NCBI GenBank assembly: GCA_018401435.1 | Contig: JAGYJW010000008.1 | Location: 124,001-188,000 of the forward strand | Direction: 5' to 3' | Source of the DNA: Deltaproteobacteria bacterium | GTDB lineage: Bacteria; Myxococcota_A; UBA796; UBA2385 | Length of the DNA stretch: 64,000 bases | Shown: positions 36,083 to 45,287 of the stretch, one piece after another | Numbering within the stretch: the stretch's first letter is position 1 | Layout: the number at the start of each line of letters is the position of its first letter | Position numbers and translations under genes: made by a program | The notes under the pieces: generated by a model | What the model was told of the DNA's origin: nothing | The model's input: the letters and a program-made list of their open reading frames with translations, nothing else | Database searches by the model: none

Positions 36083-37897
36083 ATGGACGAACGCAACCTG
36101 CGCGAGATCCTGGGCGTCCTGGTGGACCGCGGCCTGCTGCATGTCGGCCAGCGGCAGGATGTGCTCAACCGGGGCCGCGACCAGGCGCGCCACATCCTGT
36201 TGGACAAGCGGGCCGAGATGCGGCGCTTGCTCGGCCGCCACCGCGTCGCCTACCAGGTGGGGGAGATCGAGCTGGTCGCCAGCTTCCGCTTCCCGCGCCA
36301 GGACGGCGACGAAGGCCTGGTGGACCAGGAGCTGATCACCCGCGCCGTCGCCGAACACGTCGGCCTGCCCTATGTGCACCTCGACCCCCTGAAGCTCGAC
36401 TTCAAGCTGGTGACCGAGACCTTCGGCGGGCCCTTCGCCGAGCGTCACCTGGTCATCGCCATCGACGAGGACGAGCGGGCGCTGACCCTGGCCGTGGCCG
36501 ATCCCTGGGACCCCGAGCTGCTCGAGAGCATCGCCCGGGTCAAGGGCAAGCAGATCCGACCGGTCCTGGCCCAGAAAGCCCACATCTTGCAGGTCATCGT
36601 CGAGTTTCACGGCTTTCGGCGGTCCATGCGCGCCGCCGAGCTGGAACACCGCAGCGATCTGCCCGACATCGGCAACCTCGAACAGCTCTACGCCCTCGCG
36701 GATGCCAACCAGATCGACGCCAGCGACCAGCCCATTGTCCGGGCGGTCTGGTATCTGCTCAACTATGCGCTGGATCACCGGGCCAGCGATGTGCACCTGG
36801 AACCCCGCCGCGACGAGGCCTGGGTGCGCATGCGCATCGACGGCATCCTGCACGTGGTGCACCGTCTGCCCCGGGTGGTCTTCCCGGCCCTGGTCAGCCG
36901 GGTCAAGACCCTGGCTCGCATGGACATCGCCGAGCGCCGGCGCCCCCAGGACGGCCGCTTCAAGACCCAGCACCGCGACGATGAGGTCGAGATGCGGGTC
37001 TCGACCGCACCCACCGCCTTTGGCGAAAAGGTGGTCATCCGGGTCTTCGATCCGGGCGTGCTCACCCAGGACATCGAGCGCCTGGGCTTCTTCCCCCGCG
37101 AGCTGAACCTCGTCCGCCAGATGCTGGCCAGCCGCAACGGCATGACCCTGGTGGTGGGCCCGACGGGAAGCGGCAAGACCACCACCCTCTACAGCGCCTT
37201 GCACCACCTCGCGTCGCCCCGGGTCAATATCGTGACCCTGGAAGACCCCATCGAGAATGTGCACGACGCCTTCAACCAGATCGCAATGCAGCCCAAGATC
37301 GGCCTGACCTTCGGGTCGGTGCTCAAGACGGTGCTGCGGCAGGACCCCGATGTGGTCATGGTGGGGGAGATCCGCGACGCAGAGACAGCCACCAACGCCG
37401 TACAAGCCGCGTTGACCGGCCACCAGGTGCTCTCCACCATCCACACGGGAGAGGCCGCCGGCGCGGTGGGCCGCCTGCTGGACCTGGGCGTGCTGCCCTT
37501 CTTGCTGTCCAGCACCCTGGTGGGGGTGGTGGCCCAGCGCCTGGTCCGGCGCCTCTGCCCCTCCTGCGCCGAGGACGACATCCTGACCGAAGAGCAGGCC
37601 CAGGCCCTGCGCATTCCCGGCACCCGGGGCCGGAACCTGCGCACCCGGCGGCCGGCGGGCTGCCCCAAGTGCCGCTACACCGGCTACCTCGGGCGCACCG
37701 GACTCTTCGAGGTCCTGCAGGTGACGCCCCGGATCCAGCGCCTGATCAACGACAAGGCCAGCACCCAGGACATCAAGCGCGAGGCGCTCAACGACGGCAT
37801 GCTCACCCTGCGCGAATACGGCATCAAGAAGCTGGCCCAGGGGCTGACCACCTTCGAAGAGATCATCGCGCAAACCGACGATCGGCCGGTCTATTGA
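36083..37897 (+). CDS. GspE/PilB-family secretion or pilus ATPase
   Basis: A 604-aa AAA-type ATPase of the type II secretion/type IV pilus assembly family. It has an N-terminal MshEN-like region with weak motifs (LREILGVLVDRGLLHVGQRQ); RASDVHLEPRRDEAWVRMRI; Walker A GPTGSGKTTTLYS at about residues 359-371; an Asp box in NIVTLEDPIENV; Walker B-like DVVMVGEIRDAETA; and a His box in HQVLSTIHTG. A zinc-binding four-Cys motif follows (CPSC and CPKC). The gene is alone, with no pilC/gspF or pilin genes nearby, so the partner machine is elsewhere. MshEN domains of related ATPases bind c-di-GMP, but the motif here is incomplete. Confidence 0.88.
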   Translation: MDERNLREILGVLVDRGLLHVGQRQDVLNRGRDQARHILLDKRAEMRRLLGRHRVAYQVGEIELVASFRFPRQDGDEGLVDQELITRAVAEHVGLPYVHLDPLKLDFKLVTETFGGPFAERHLVIAIDEDERALTLAVADPWDPELLESIARVKGKQIRPVLAQKAHILQVIVEFHGFRRSMRAAELEHRSDLPDIGNLEQLYALADANQIDASDQPIVRAVWYLLNYALDHRASDVHLEPRRDEAWVRMRIDGILHVVHRLPRVVFPALVSRVKTLARMDIAERRRPQDGRFKTQHRDDEVEMRVSTAPTAFGEKVVIRVFDPGVLTQDIERLGFFPRELNLVRQMLASRNGMTLVVGPTGSGKTTTLYSALHHLASPRVNIVTLEDPIENVHDAFNQIAMQPKIGLTFGSVLKTVLRQDPDVVMVGEIRDAETATNAVQAALTGHQVLSTIHTGEAAGAVGRLLDLGVLPFLLSSTLVGVVAQRLVRRLCPSCAEDDILTEEQAQALRIPGTRGRNLRTRRPAGCPKCRYTGYLGRTGLFEVLQVTPRIQRLINDKASTQDIKREALNDGMLTLREYGIKKLAQGLTTFEEIIAQTDDRPVY

Positions 37898-37924
37898 CCC
37901 TTGCCCCGCGGCCGCACTCTGCAG

Positions 37925-38833
37925 TTACTGCACGCGGCGCGCCACATAAGCGTGCACCGTCTCGGAGCTGCCATCGCCGCAGCTCTTGAGCACCGGCCTA
38001 TCCAGAACCTGCTGCTGGACTTCATACTCACAGTAGACCGGCCCAGCGCCCGAGGCGGTCAGGGCCACACGCCACCGGCCCTCTGCCAGCTTGATGCGGC
38101 CGATGACGTGTACGGCATCCAACCCCTTCTCATTGTTGTCCAATCTAAAGCGGTGCATTGCAGCTTGGACCAGGGCAGGCCAACAGCTGCGCCCGCGGAA
38201 GTGGTCCATCGAGAAGATCTGCCGCCGCTGCACGGACTCGAGCAGGGCCGGCGCCTGGTCGGGCCGAAGCCGACCATAGACCAGGCCCAGGGGCAAGACC
38301 AGCGCGGTGGCGGCAAAGCGGTGACCCCCCAGGTGGGAGGAGCGCCAGACGGTGCCAGGAGCGAGGGTGTCCAGAGCGGCGGCGACAGGCCCACCCTCGA
38401 CGGCGCAGCAGCTGTCGCGCTGGCCATGGGTGCACACCAGGATCAGCGGCCCCGAAGCCACCGGCCCCCGCCGGCGCCCGCGAAGCACGTCCAGCAGGGG
38501 CAGGTCGAGCAGGTCATCGATGCGATCGAGGTGCCAGGACCACAGAGCCTCGTCGTCCACACCCACGCGCGCCACCCAAAGCCGCCGGTCTTCGCCGATA
38601 TTGCGGCGGCCCCGGACCAGGATCACCTTGACACCGGGCAGGGCCTTCAGCTGCGCGAGCCGTTCGCCGATCGGGGGGGGGAGCCCATCGGAGGCCAAGG
38701 CGTCGGGCCCCCAGCGCCCCTCGTCTTCGAGCACCACCCAGGTGGTGACGCCGTCTGGTGCGGTGGCAGCGAGGCTTTCGCCGGCCTCGAGGCTGCTGCG
38801 CGAGCAGCGCATCCCAAGATCGCTTGACGACAT
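37925..38833 (-). CDS. Sucrase/ferredoxin-like protein (thioredoxin-like 2Fe-2S fold)
   Basis: A 302-aa member of the sucrase/ferredoxin-like family. The family motif is present: VCTHGQRDSCCAVEGGPVAA with the paired Cys, then WRSSHLGGHRFAATALVLP, and GLVYGRLRPDQAP. Related proteins have a thioredoxin-like 2Fe-2S ferredoxin fold; the name sucrase is historical and not evidence of that activity. The role here is unknown. The start overlaps the promoter of the bcs operon (38837-38865), transcribed the other way, so the two units may influence each other. Confidence 0.82.
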   Translation of the reverse strand: MSSSDLGMRCSRSSLEAGESLAATAPDGVTTWVVLEDEGRWGPDALASDGLPPPIGERLAQLKALPGVKVILVRGRRNIGEDRRLWVARVGVDDEALWSWHLDRIDDLLDLPLLDVLRGRRRGPVASGPLILVCTHGQRDSCCAVEGGPVAAALDTLAPGTVWRSSHLGGHRFAATALVLPLGLVYGRLRPDQAPALLESVQRRQIFSMDHFRGRSCWPALVQAAMHRFRLDNNEKGLDAVHVIGRIKLAEGRWRVALTASGAGPVYCEYEVQQQVLDRPVLKSCGDGSSETVHAYVARRVQ

Positions 38834-38836
38834 GGC

Positions 38837-38865
38837 GTGACAACCCTCCAGCCCATTGGTACTAT
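38837..38865 (+). promoter_or_regulatory. Predicted sigma-70 promoter of the bcs operon
   Basis: gtgaca (five of six matches to the -35 box) at 38837-38842, a 17-bp spacer, and tactat at 38860-38865 as the -10 box. The 5' leader would be about 46 nt to the bcsA ATG. It lies immediately beyond the start codon of the divergent sucrase/ferredoxin-like gene. Confidence 0.5.
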
Positions 38866-38917
38866 CCCGGCGCGGTGTAGCGGTCCGGTGGACCAAGCTG
38901 AAGCGGTACGGAGTGAT

Positions 38918-41848
38918 ATGGCGGAACGAGGTACCGTAGTCCCCGGCGAGGGGGCGGAGTTCATCGACGAGTCCCCCGCAAGGGGCGAGCTCTTCGGAGG
39001 CTTCATCGAGGGCACGCTGGCCTCCGGCAGCCGCCTGCTGCTGCTGGTCATATTTTGCCTGTTTCCGCTGCTGGCCTACGTCTTCGTAGATCTACCGCCC
39101 CGTGCCCACATCGTGCTCAGCATGGTGCTGGTGGCCGCCGGCATCATCGTCGCCCGGCGCTTCCCGCACCTGCGGCTGGTGATCGTCTTCATCTCGCTCG
39201 CGGCCTCCCTCCGCTACTTCTTGTACCGGGCCACCGAGACCGTCGCGATTGGCGACGTGGGCGACACCATCGTCAGCATCCTGCTGCTGTTCGCAGAGGG
39301 CTACGCGCTGGTCACCTTGATCGGTGGCTACTTCCAGTCCGCGGTGATCCGCCGCAACCGGCCGGTGGCCATCGACCTGACCTCGGACGAGCTGCCCTGG
39401 GTCGACGTCCTGATCCCGACCTATAACGAGAGCCTGGACGTCTTGCGGCCCACGGTGCTCGGCGCCCTGGCGATGGAATACCCGCACAAGACCGTCTATG
39501 TGCTCGATGACGGCCACCGCGACAGCGACGCCGTGGACGATGCGGGCAAGCCCAAGTTCAATGTCGCCCGCATGTGCCGGGAGATCGACCCCACGGGCAC
39601 CCGGCTTCGCTACGTCAGCCGCCCGGACAACCACCACGCCAAGGCCGGCAACCTCAACCACGCGCTCTATTCGCGCGAAGTGGGCATGACCGGCTCCCTG
39701 GTGGCCTTCTTCGACGCCGACCACGTGCCGGTGCGCAGCTTCTTGTCGGCGACGGTGGGCTTCTTCCTCGAAAACGAGCGTCTGGCCCTCGTTCAGACCC
39801 CCCACCACTTCATCAATCCCGACCCTTTCATCAAGAACCTCTACCTGGAAGAGCGGGTGCCGCCCGAGCAGCACCTCTTCTACCATGGCATCCAGCTGGG
39901 CAATGACTTCTGGAACTCGGCCTTCTTCTGTGGTTCTTGCGCGGTCATCCGCCGTGAAGCCCTGGACGAGGAGCGCACGGACTCCACCAAGCGCCGGGGC
40001 ATCAGCTACGACACGGTGACCGAAGACGCCCACACCGCCTTGCAGATCCATGCGGCCGGCTGGGACTCCCTCTACCTGGACATCCCGCTGGCGGCGGGCC
40101 TCGCCACCGAATCCTTCGCCCAGCACATCGGCCAGCGCATTCGCTGGGCCCGCGGCATGGCGCAGATCGTCCGCCTGGACAACCCGCTCTTCAAGCAGGG
40201 GCTCAGCCTCGCCCAGCGGCTCAACTACTTCAACGCGGCCTGGCACTTCTTCAACGGCCTGCCGCGGCTGATCTTCGTGCTCACCCCCGCCCTCTACCTG
40301 GTCTTCGACCTGCACCCGGTGAACGCCGATGTGCGCGAGGTGCTGGTCTACGCCATCCCCCACCTGGTCCTGGTGACCCTGGGCGCGGTCACGGCCCACC
40401 GCAACGTGCGGCACAGCTTGTGGCCCGAGGTCTATGAGGTCGCCATCGCGCCCTATACGGCGCTGGTCACGGTCATGGCGATGCTCTTCCCCCGCTGGGG
40501 CAAGTTCAACGTCACGGACAAGGGCACCCAGACCAAGGACCGCAGCTTCGACTTCCGCCACGCGCTGCCCCTGCTGATCATCCTGGGCATGCAGGTCGCC
40601 GCGCTGCTGGTGCTTCCCGCCAAGCTGTCCAACAACCCGCTGGACACCGCCACCATCTGGGTGGCTGCGGCCTGGAATATCTACAATGTGGTGGTGGTCG
40701 GCGCGGCCGTGCTGAGCGCGGTGGAGCGCCCCCAGCGCCGGCGCTTCCACCGCGTCAACCGCCGCAGCCGGGTGCTGGTCACCCCCATGGACGGCAGCAC
40801 CGACGGCGAATTCGGCTTCGAACCCATCGAAGGCGACACCGTGGATGTCAGCCAGGGCGGCCTCTCCTTCGAGCTGACCGGCGACCAGAACCTGCCCTCC
40901 CGCTTCCTGGTCACCCTGATCTCGCCATCGGGCCGCACCATGGCCCTGCCCTGCGATGGGCTGGCCAAGTACCCCACCCGCGACGGCACGGGCTTCCGGG
41001 TGAACTTCGCCGACCTGGACACCGCCCAGCAGACCGAGGTGGTCCAGCAGATCTATGGCGAGAGCAACTCCTGGATCGGCGACCGCTTCACCTATGACCG
41101 CTACCTGCGCAGCGTGGGCGCCGTGTTGATGGCCATTGTCGCGGCCCTCTTCGGCAATCCGCGCTGGCTGGACAAGCTGCGCTCCGTGCGCGCCCTGGAC
41201 CGCGCCCCGCTGATTCCCGGCTCGGACCTGCACGACTGCGACACCTGCGGCGCCATCATGATCGAGGGGGCCAACGAGTGCGAGGCCTGCGGCGCGGTCG
41301 TCGGCTACGCCCAGGATCTGCCCCCCCACCCCGCGCCCCTCACCACGCCCGAACCCCAGCGCGGCATCAGCCCCATGGTGCTGCCCGCCGGCCTGCTGGT
41401 GGTGGCCGTGCTGCTCGCTGTGGGCTTCTCGCCGGTGGTCAACGCCTTCTCGGCCTTCGTCCCGATGCAGCGCTGGGAGCAGGTCACGCACCAGACGCGC
41501 TTGGGCGAGATGGCTCAGGCCTGGCATGCCATCGACGAGCTGCGGGACGAGTTCAAGGCCTTCCGCCGCGGGAATGAGCCCCTGCCCGAGGGCTGGCGCA
41601 GCCGCCTGTGGACGGCCCAGCGTGACTACAAGCTCTTTCAGGGCAGCGAGAAGCGGGAAGAGGTCAAGCAGATCCACGCCATGCTGGTGGCCGCTGTCCT
41701 CGACCTGAACGACGCCGCCGACCAGTACCAGAAGACCTTCGCCCGATCGGATGACAATGACGCCCAGAAGCTGGCCACGGTGACTGCGCGGGTCGCGTCT
41801 GTGGACGCCAACCTCGCGAACGCTTCCAGAGAGCTGCGGCTGCCATGA
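38918..41848 (+). CDS. bcsA: Cellulose synthase catalytic subunit BcsA with C-terminal extension
   Basis: A 976-aa inner-membrane GT2 enzyme that makes beta-1,4-glucan from UDP-glucose and threads it through the membrane. Catalytic motifs are intact: DDG (about residue 197), FDADH (266-268), TED (368-370) and QRIRW (406-410). The PilZ domain has RRRFHRVNRR (about 607-616) and DVSQGG (about 643), so c-di-GMP should relieve autoinhibition. Beyond PilZ the protein has about 250 extra residues: a zinc-ribbon-like pair of CxxC motifs (about 774-777 and 788-791), a TM segment (SPMVLPAGLLVVAVLLAVGF) and a helical, charged tail. Start ATG 38918 follows GGAG; a longer frame exists but lacks support. 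The stop overlaps bcsB (ATGA). Confidence 0.95.
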   Translation: MAERGTVVPGEGAEFIDESPARGELFGGFIEGTLASGSRLLLLVIFCLFPLLAYVFVDLPPRAHIVLSMVLVAAGIIVARRFPHLRLVIVFISLAASLRYFLYRATETVAIGDVGDTIVSILLLFAEGYALVTLIGGYFQSAVIRRNRPVAIDLTSDELPWVDVLIPTYNESLDVLRPTVLGALAMEYPHKTVYVLDDGHRDSDAVDDAGKPKFNVARMCREIDPTGTRLRYVSRPDNHHAKAGNLNHALYSREVGMTGSLVAFFDADHVPVRSFLSATVGFFLENERLALVQTPHHFINPDPFIKNLYLEERVPPEQHLFYHGIQLGNDFWNSAFFCGSCAVIRREALDEERTDSTKRRGISYDTVTEDAHTALQIHAAGWDSLYLDIPLAAGLATESFAQHIGQRIRWARGMAQIVRLDNPLFKQGLSLAQRLNYFNAAWHFFNGLPRLIFVLTPALYLVFDLHPVNADVREVLVYAIPHLVLVTLGAVTAHRNVRHSLWPEVYEVAIAPYTALVTVMAMLFPRWGKFNVTDKGTQTKDRSFDFRHALPLLIILGMQVAALLVLPAKLSNNPLDTATIWVAAAWNIYNVVVVGAAVLSAVERPQRRRFHRVNRRSRVLVTPMDGSTDGEFGFEPIEGDTVDVSQGGLSFELTGDQNLPSRFLVTLISPSGRTMALPCDGLAKYPTRDGTGFRVNFADLDTAQQTEVVQQIYGESNSWIGDRFTYDRYLRSVGAVLMAIVAALFGNPRWLDKLRSVRALDRAPLIPGSDLHDCDTCGAIMIEGANECEACGAVVGYAQDLPPHPAPLTTPEPQRGISPMVLPAGLLVVAVLLAVGFSPVVNAFSAFVPMQRWEQVTHQTRLGEMAQAWHAIDELRDEFKAFRRGNEPLPEGWRSRLWTAQRDYKLFQGSEKREEVKQIHAMLVAAVLDLNDAADQYQKTFARSDDNDAQKLATVTARVASVDANLANASRELRLP

Positions 41849-44166
41849 ACCCGAGGAATTGCCCGATGCCTCCCCGTCTCCCCTCCGCCCGCCCGTCCCG
41901 GCTGCCCTTCCTCCTGATCGGAGCTGCGCTGGTCGCGACCTCGGCATTTGCCCAGGAAGCCGACCCCGCGGCCGGAGGCCCCAACACCCAGGCCCTGCGC
42001 GACCGCCGGGGCAACGCACGCGAAGACCTGCGCCAGGCCGAGGCCCTCCGCGACTTTGTCGACGCGAGCGCCGGCGAGGCCACGGTCACCGTGGACGAGC
42101 TGGGTCGGGTCCATGGCCAGACCGTCGTCGACTTCGAAAATGGGCTCTACGTGCTCAATGACGCGATGATGCAGGGCATCACCGCGCACGAGACGCTGGT
42201 CTTTTCGGTGCCCGAGTCCTGGAAGCTCAAAGAGGATCCCACCATCCGGATTGAGTTTGAGCACTCCTCTGCCCTGGCCCCTCACCGGTCCTCCCTGACC
42301 CTGCGGGTGAATGGCTCGGCCATCTCCAGCGTGAAGCTGGACGGCGCGAATACCACGGGCGGTGTGATCGAGGCCAAGGTGCCCCGGCACATCCTCAAGG
42401 ACTTCAACGAGTTGAAGTTGTCGGTGGTGCAGCACATCGACGACGAGTGCGAGGACCCCTTCGACCCCGCGCTGTGGACCCGGGTGAGCAACCAGTCCAC
42501 CCTGACCTTCACCTACTACCAGGACACCATCACGGGGGATCTGGGCGAGTTCCCGATGCCCCTCTACGACAAGCTCGGCTATGGGCCTGTTCACGTGTCG
42601 CTTGCCGGCAGCACCGACTACTCGGCCGCCCAGCTCGCCGCCGTGGGGGATCTCGCCCTCACGCTGGGCAGGCAGGCCGCCTACCGGGGCGTCTATTGGG
42701 ATGACCCGGTCGCCAACCCCGAGAACGCAACGGGCCACGTGCTGGTGGTGGGCACCCCCGCCGAAAACCCGCTGGTCTCGCGCCTTGTGCCCCAGGTTCC
42801 CCGGGCAGGTGAGGGCCTGGTGGCCATCGTGCCCAAGCCTGGCGACCCCACCTACGCCGCCATCGTCGTGACCGGCGGAGACGCCGCCGGCCTGGCCAAG
42901 GCTGCCGAAGCCCTGTCCAGCGACAACCGCGCCCAGATCCTCAGCGGCCGGTCCAGCGTGATCGAGTCCGTGCAGCCCGCCCCGCCGCCAGCCACCCGGC
43001 AGCAGCCCTTGCCGGTCCCCAAGGAGTCCTCCTTCACGGTCATGGACCTGGGCATCGGCGATACCACCGTGCGCGGCTACTACTCTCCGCCCATCCAGGT
43101 CCCCCTCAACCTGGAAGGCGACGCCAAGGTCCAGGTGGACGGCGCCCGCATCGGCATCGACTACGCCTACTCCGCCTACCTCGACACCCGCCTGTCCACG
43201 ATGGAGGTCCGGCTCAACGGCGTGACCCTGCGCAGCGTGGGCCTGGACGATGTGGATGGCGATGAGCGCGAGCGCCTGTGGGTGGACCTGCCCTTCGACC
43301 TGATGGAGCCGGCCAACCAGGTGGAGATCATCTTCCACCTCTTCCCCCGCGACTTCGGGCCCTGCGTCTTCATCACCGACAAGCACATCTGGGGCACGGT
43401 CTTTGCCAGCACCAAGGTTGAGGTCGCCCGCGACAACTACGCGTTGCTGCCCGACCTCGAGCTGCTGCGCCACGACCTGTGGCCCTATGGCGAAGCGCTG
43501 GGCACGGAAGGCGTGACCGTCGTGGTGGCCAATGACCCGGGCATCTGGGACGCCACCGCCGCCGCCCAGATCGCATCCGAGCTGGGCCGCCGCAGCGTCG
43601 CCGTGAACCCCAAGCTCGCCATCGTCCCGGCATCCAGCGGCATCCAGGGACGCAGCGGCGCCTCGCAGCTGGTCGTGCTGGCCGGCCGCGGGCCCAACGC
43701 GCTCTTCGACGACCTGGCAAAGGCCAAGAAGGCCAGCTTGCCCGGCGACATCGAGCGCCAGTTCCAGGGCGATGGCGACACGCAGATGTCCGCCGCCGTC
43801 ACCGCCCCCTACGGCACCATCCAACAGTCCGTCTTTGACGGCACGGCGCGCACCGTGCTCATCCTGCACGCCCCCAGCGACCAGGCCCTGCCCACGCTGG
43901 CCCGGGTGCTGCAGGACGAGAGCAAGCTGCGGGCCTTGGGCAGGTCCCTAGCGGTCATCGCCCAGCCTACCCCCGACAGCGCGGAGTCCCTGCGCACCGT
44001 GGACGCGGCCAAGAAGCAGCAGGTGGGCACCATCCCCCTGCGCAGCCAGCTCCAGACCTTGATGCGCAGCGCCTGGTGGATGCTCGGCTTCGCGGTGCTG
44101 CTCGGCGCCTTCTTGCTCGCCCTCGTCGTTCGCGCCTGGGCCTCCCGCCGCGGAGGCCAGGCCTGA
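41845..44166 (+). CDS. bcsB: Cellulose synthase regulatory subunit BcsB
   Basis: A 773-aa periplasmic subunit anchored at its C-terminus, needed with BcsA to form the synthase and guide the glucan. Signs: N-terminal signal region (LPFLLIGAALVATSAFA), carbohydrate-binding and flavodoxin-like segments (HRSSLTLRVNGSAISSVKL, NPENATGHVLVVGTPAENP, YSAYLDTRLSTMEVRLNGV), and a C-terminal TM helix (SAWWMLGFAVLLGAFLLALV) followed by a short basic tail. Length is typical for BcsB. The ATG overlaps the bcsA stop and the gene's TGA overlaps the bcsZ ATG, so the subunits are made together. Confidence 0.92.
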   Translation: MNPRNCPMPPRLPSARPSRLPFLLIGAALVATSAFAQEADPAAGGPNTQALRDRRGNAREDLRQAEALRDFVDASAGEATVTVDELGRVHGQTVVDFENGLYVLNDAMMQGITAHETLVFSVPESWKLKEDPTIRIEFEHSSALAPHRSSLTLRVNGSAISSVKLDGANTTGGVIEAKVPRHILKDFNELKLSVVQHIDDECEDPFDPALWTRVSNQSTLTFTYYQDTITGDLGEFPMPLYDKLGYGPVHVSLAGSTDYSAAQLAAVGDLALTLGRQAAYRGVYWDDPVANPENATGHVLVVGTPAENPLVSRLVPQVPRAGEGLVAIVPKPGDPTYAAIVVTGGDAAGLAKAAEALSSDNRAQILSGRSSVIESVQPAPPPATRQQPLPVPKESSFTVMDLGIGDTTVRGYYSPPIQVPLNLEGDAKVQVDGARIGIDYAYSAYLDTRLSTMEVRLNGVTLRSVGLDDVDGDERERLWVDLPFDLMEPANQVEIIFHLFPRDFGPCVFITDKHIWGTVFASTKVEVARDNYALLPDLELLRHDLWPYGEALGTEGVTVVVANDPGIWDATAAAQIASELGRRSVAVNPKLAIVPASSGIQGRSGASQLVVLAGRGPNALFDDLAKAKKASLPGDIERQFQGDGDTQMSAAVTAPYGTIQQSVFDGTARTVLILHAPSDQALPTLARVLQDESKLRALGRSLAVIAQPTPDSAESLRTVDAAKKQQVGTIPLRSQLQTLMRSAWWMLGFAVLLGAFLLALVVRAWASRRGGQA

Positions 44167-45287
44167 TGGGTGTGATCGCCCCCGGCGCGGGGTTGGCGGC
44201 CTTGCTGCTGACCACCCAGGCCCAGGCCACCGTGCCGCGGCCGGGGCTGCTGCGTCGTGCGTGGCGCGCCTATGATCACAACTTCATCCAACACGATGGG
44301 CGGGTGATCGACCCGGCTGCCGGCGGCATCACCACCTCAGAAGGCCAGGCCTATGGCCTGACCCGCGCCGTCTGGGCCGACGACCGCGCCACCTTCGACC
44401 GGCTGCTGCGTTGGACCCGTGACAACCTGCAGAGCGGCGACCCCGCCGCCCTCCCGGCTTGGCGCTGGGGACAGGCCCAAGACGGCAGCTGGGGGGTCCT
44501 GGACGCCCAACCCGCAGCCGATGCCGATGTGTGGATGGCCCACGCCCTGCTCATCGCCGCCGACCAGTGGGAGCACCCTGCCTATGCCGATCAGGCCCAG
44601 GCCCTGATTCAGCGCATCTGGGCCACCGAGGTCGCCCAGGTCGGCCCCTGGCGCCTGCTGCTGCCCGGCCCCTGGGCCCTCGCAGACCAGCCGGTGCCCG
44701 TCAACCCGTCCTACTGGTTCTTCCCCGCTTTTCGGGCCTTTGCAGCCGCTGATCCGGCCCACCCCTGGATGGAGCTGGTGGACCACGGCTATGCGCTGCT
44801 GGGGACCTGGATGGCCGAGGGCCGCATGCCACCGGACTGGGCCCACCTGGACCCCTTGTCGGGCATTCGGGTGGACGATCCCCCCAGCCGCCCCGACGCC
44901 GCGATCTTCGGCTTCGAGGCCATGCGCCTGCCCTTCACCCTGGCCGCCGAGGTCGCCTGGTATGACGAGACCCGGGCCCGCGTGCTGCTGGTGAACTTCG
45001 CCGCCTTGGGCCGCAGCTGGCGCAAGAGCGGCCGAATCGCCGCCCGGCTGGACGCCGAAGGCCAGCCCGCCGCGGACTACGAGCACCTCGGCCTCTACGG
45101 CTCCTTGCTTCCAGCCTGGGCCCTCGCCCGGCCCGACGACGTGCTGGACCTCTACACCCAGCACATCGCGCCCAGCTGGCAGCGCGGCACCTGGGGCGAC
45201 CGCCAGGACTACTACGCCCAGAACCTCGTCTGGATGGGCATCGCCTTGTGGACGGGCCTCGCGCGCCCGCCGGAGATGCGGCCATGA
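44166..45287 (+). CDS. bcsZ: Cellulose-operon endoglucanase BcsZ (GH8)
   Basis: A 373-aa GH8 endo-beta-1,4-glucanase, which in other cellulose operons trims or aligns the glucan in the periplasm. The general acid is Glu59 in TTSEGQAYGLTRAVW and a second conserved acidic site is in PAADADVWMAHALL (Asp119 and Asp121). Also visible are LLLPGPWALADQPVPVNPSY and PDAAIFGFEAMRLPF. The N-terminus (GAGLAALLLTTQAQATVP) is a signal peptide. ATG 44166 overlaps the bcsB stop as TGATG. A longer frame upstream is only the bcsB sequence in another frame. Confidence 0.92.
   Translation: MGVIAPGAGLAALLLTTQAQATVPRPGLLRRAWRAYDHNFIQHDGRVIDPAAGGITTSEGQAYGLTRAVWADDRATFDRLLRWTRDNLQSGDPAALPAWRWGQAQDGSWGVLDAQPAADADVWMAHALLIAADQWEHPAYADQAQALIQRIWATEVAQVGPWRLLLPGPWALADQPVPVNPSYWFFPAFRAFAAADPAHPWMELVDHGYALLGTWMAEGRMPPDWAHLDPLSGIRVDDPPSRPDAAIFGFEAMRLPFTLAAEVAWYDETRARVLLVNFAALGRSWRKSGRIAARLDAEGQPAADYEHLGLYGSLLPAWALARPDDVLDLYTQHIAPSWQRGTWGDRQDYYAQNLVWMGIALWTGLARPPEMRP

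Noticed and set aside
39092..42019. 975-codon minus-strand open frame
   Set aside because: It is antisense to bcsA and bcsB, rich in His, Gln, Gly and Val as expected for such shadows in high-GC DNA; similar shadows lie opposite bcsB, bcsC and thiC.
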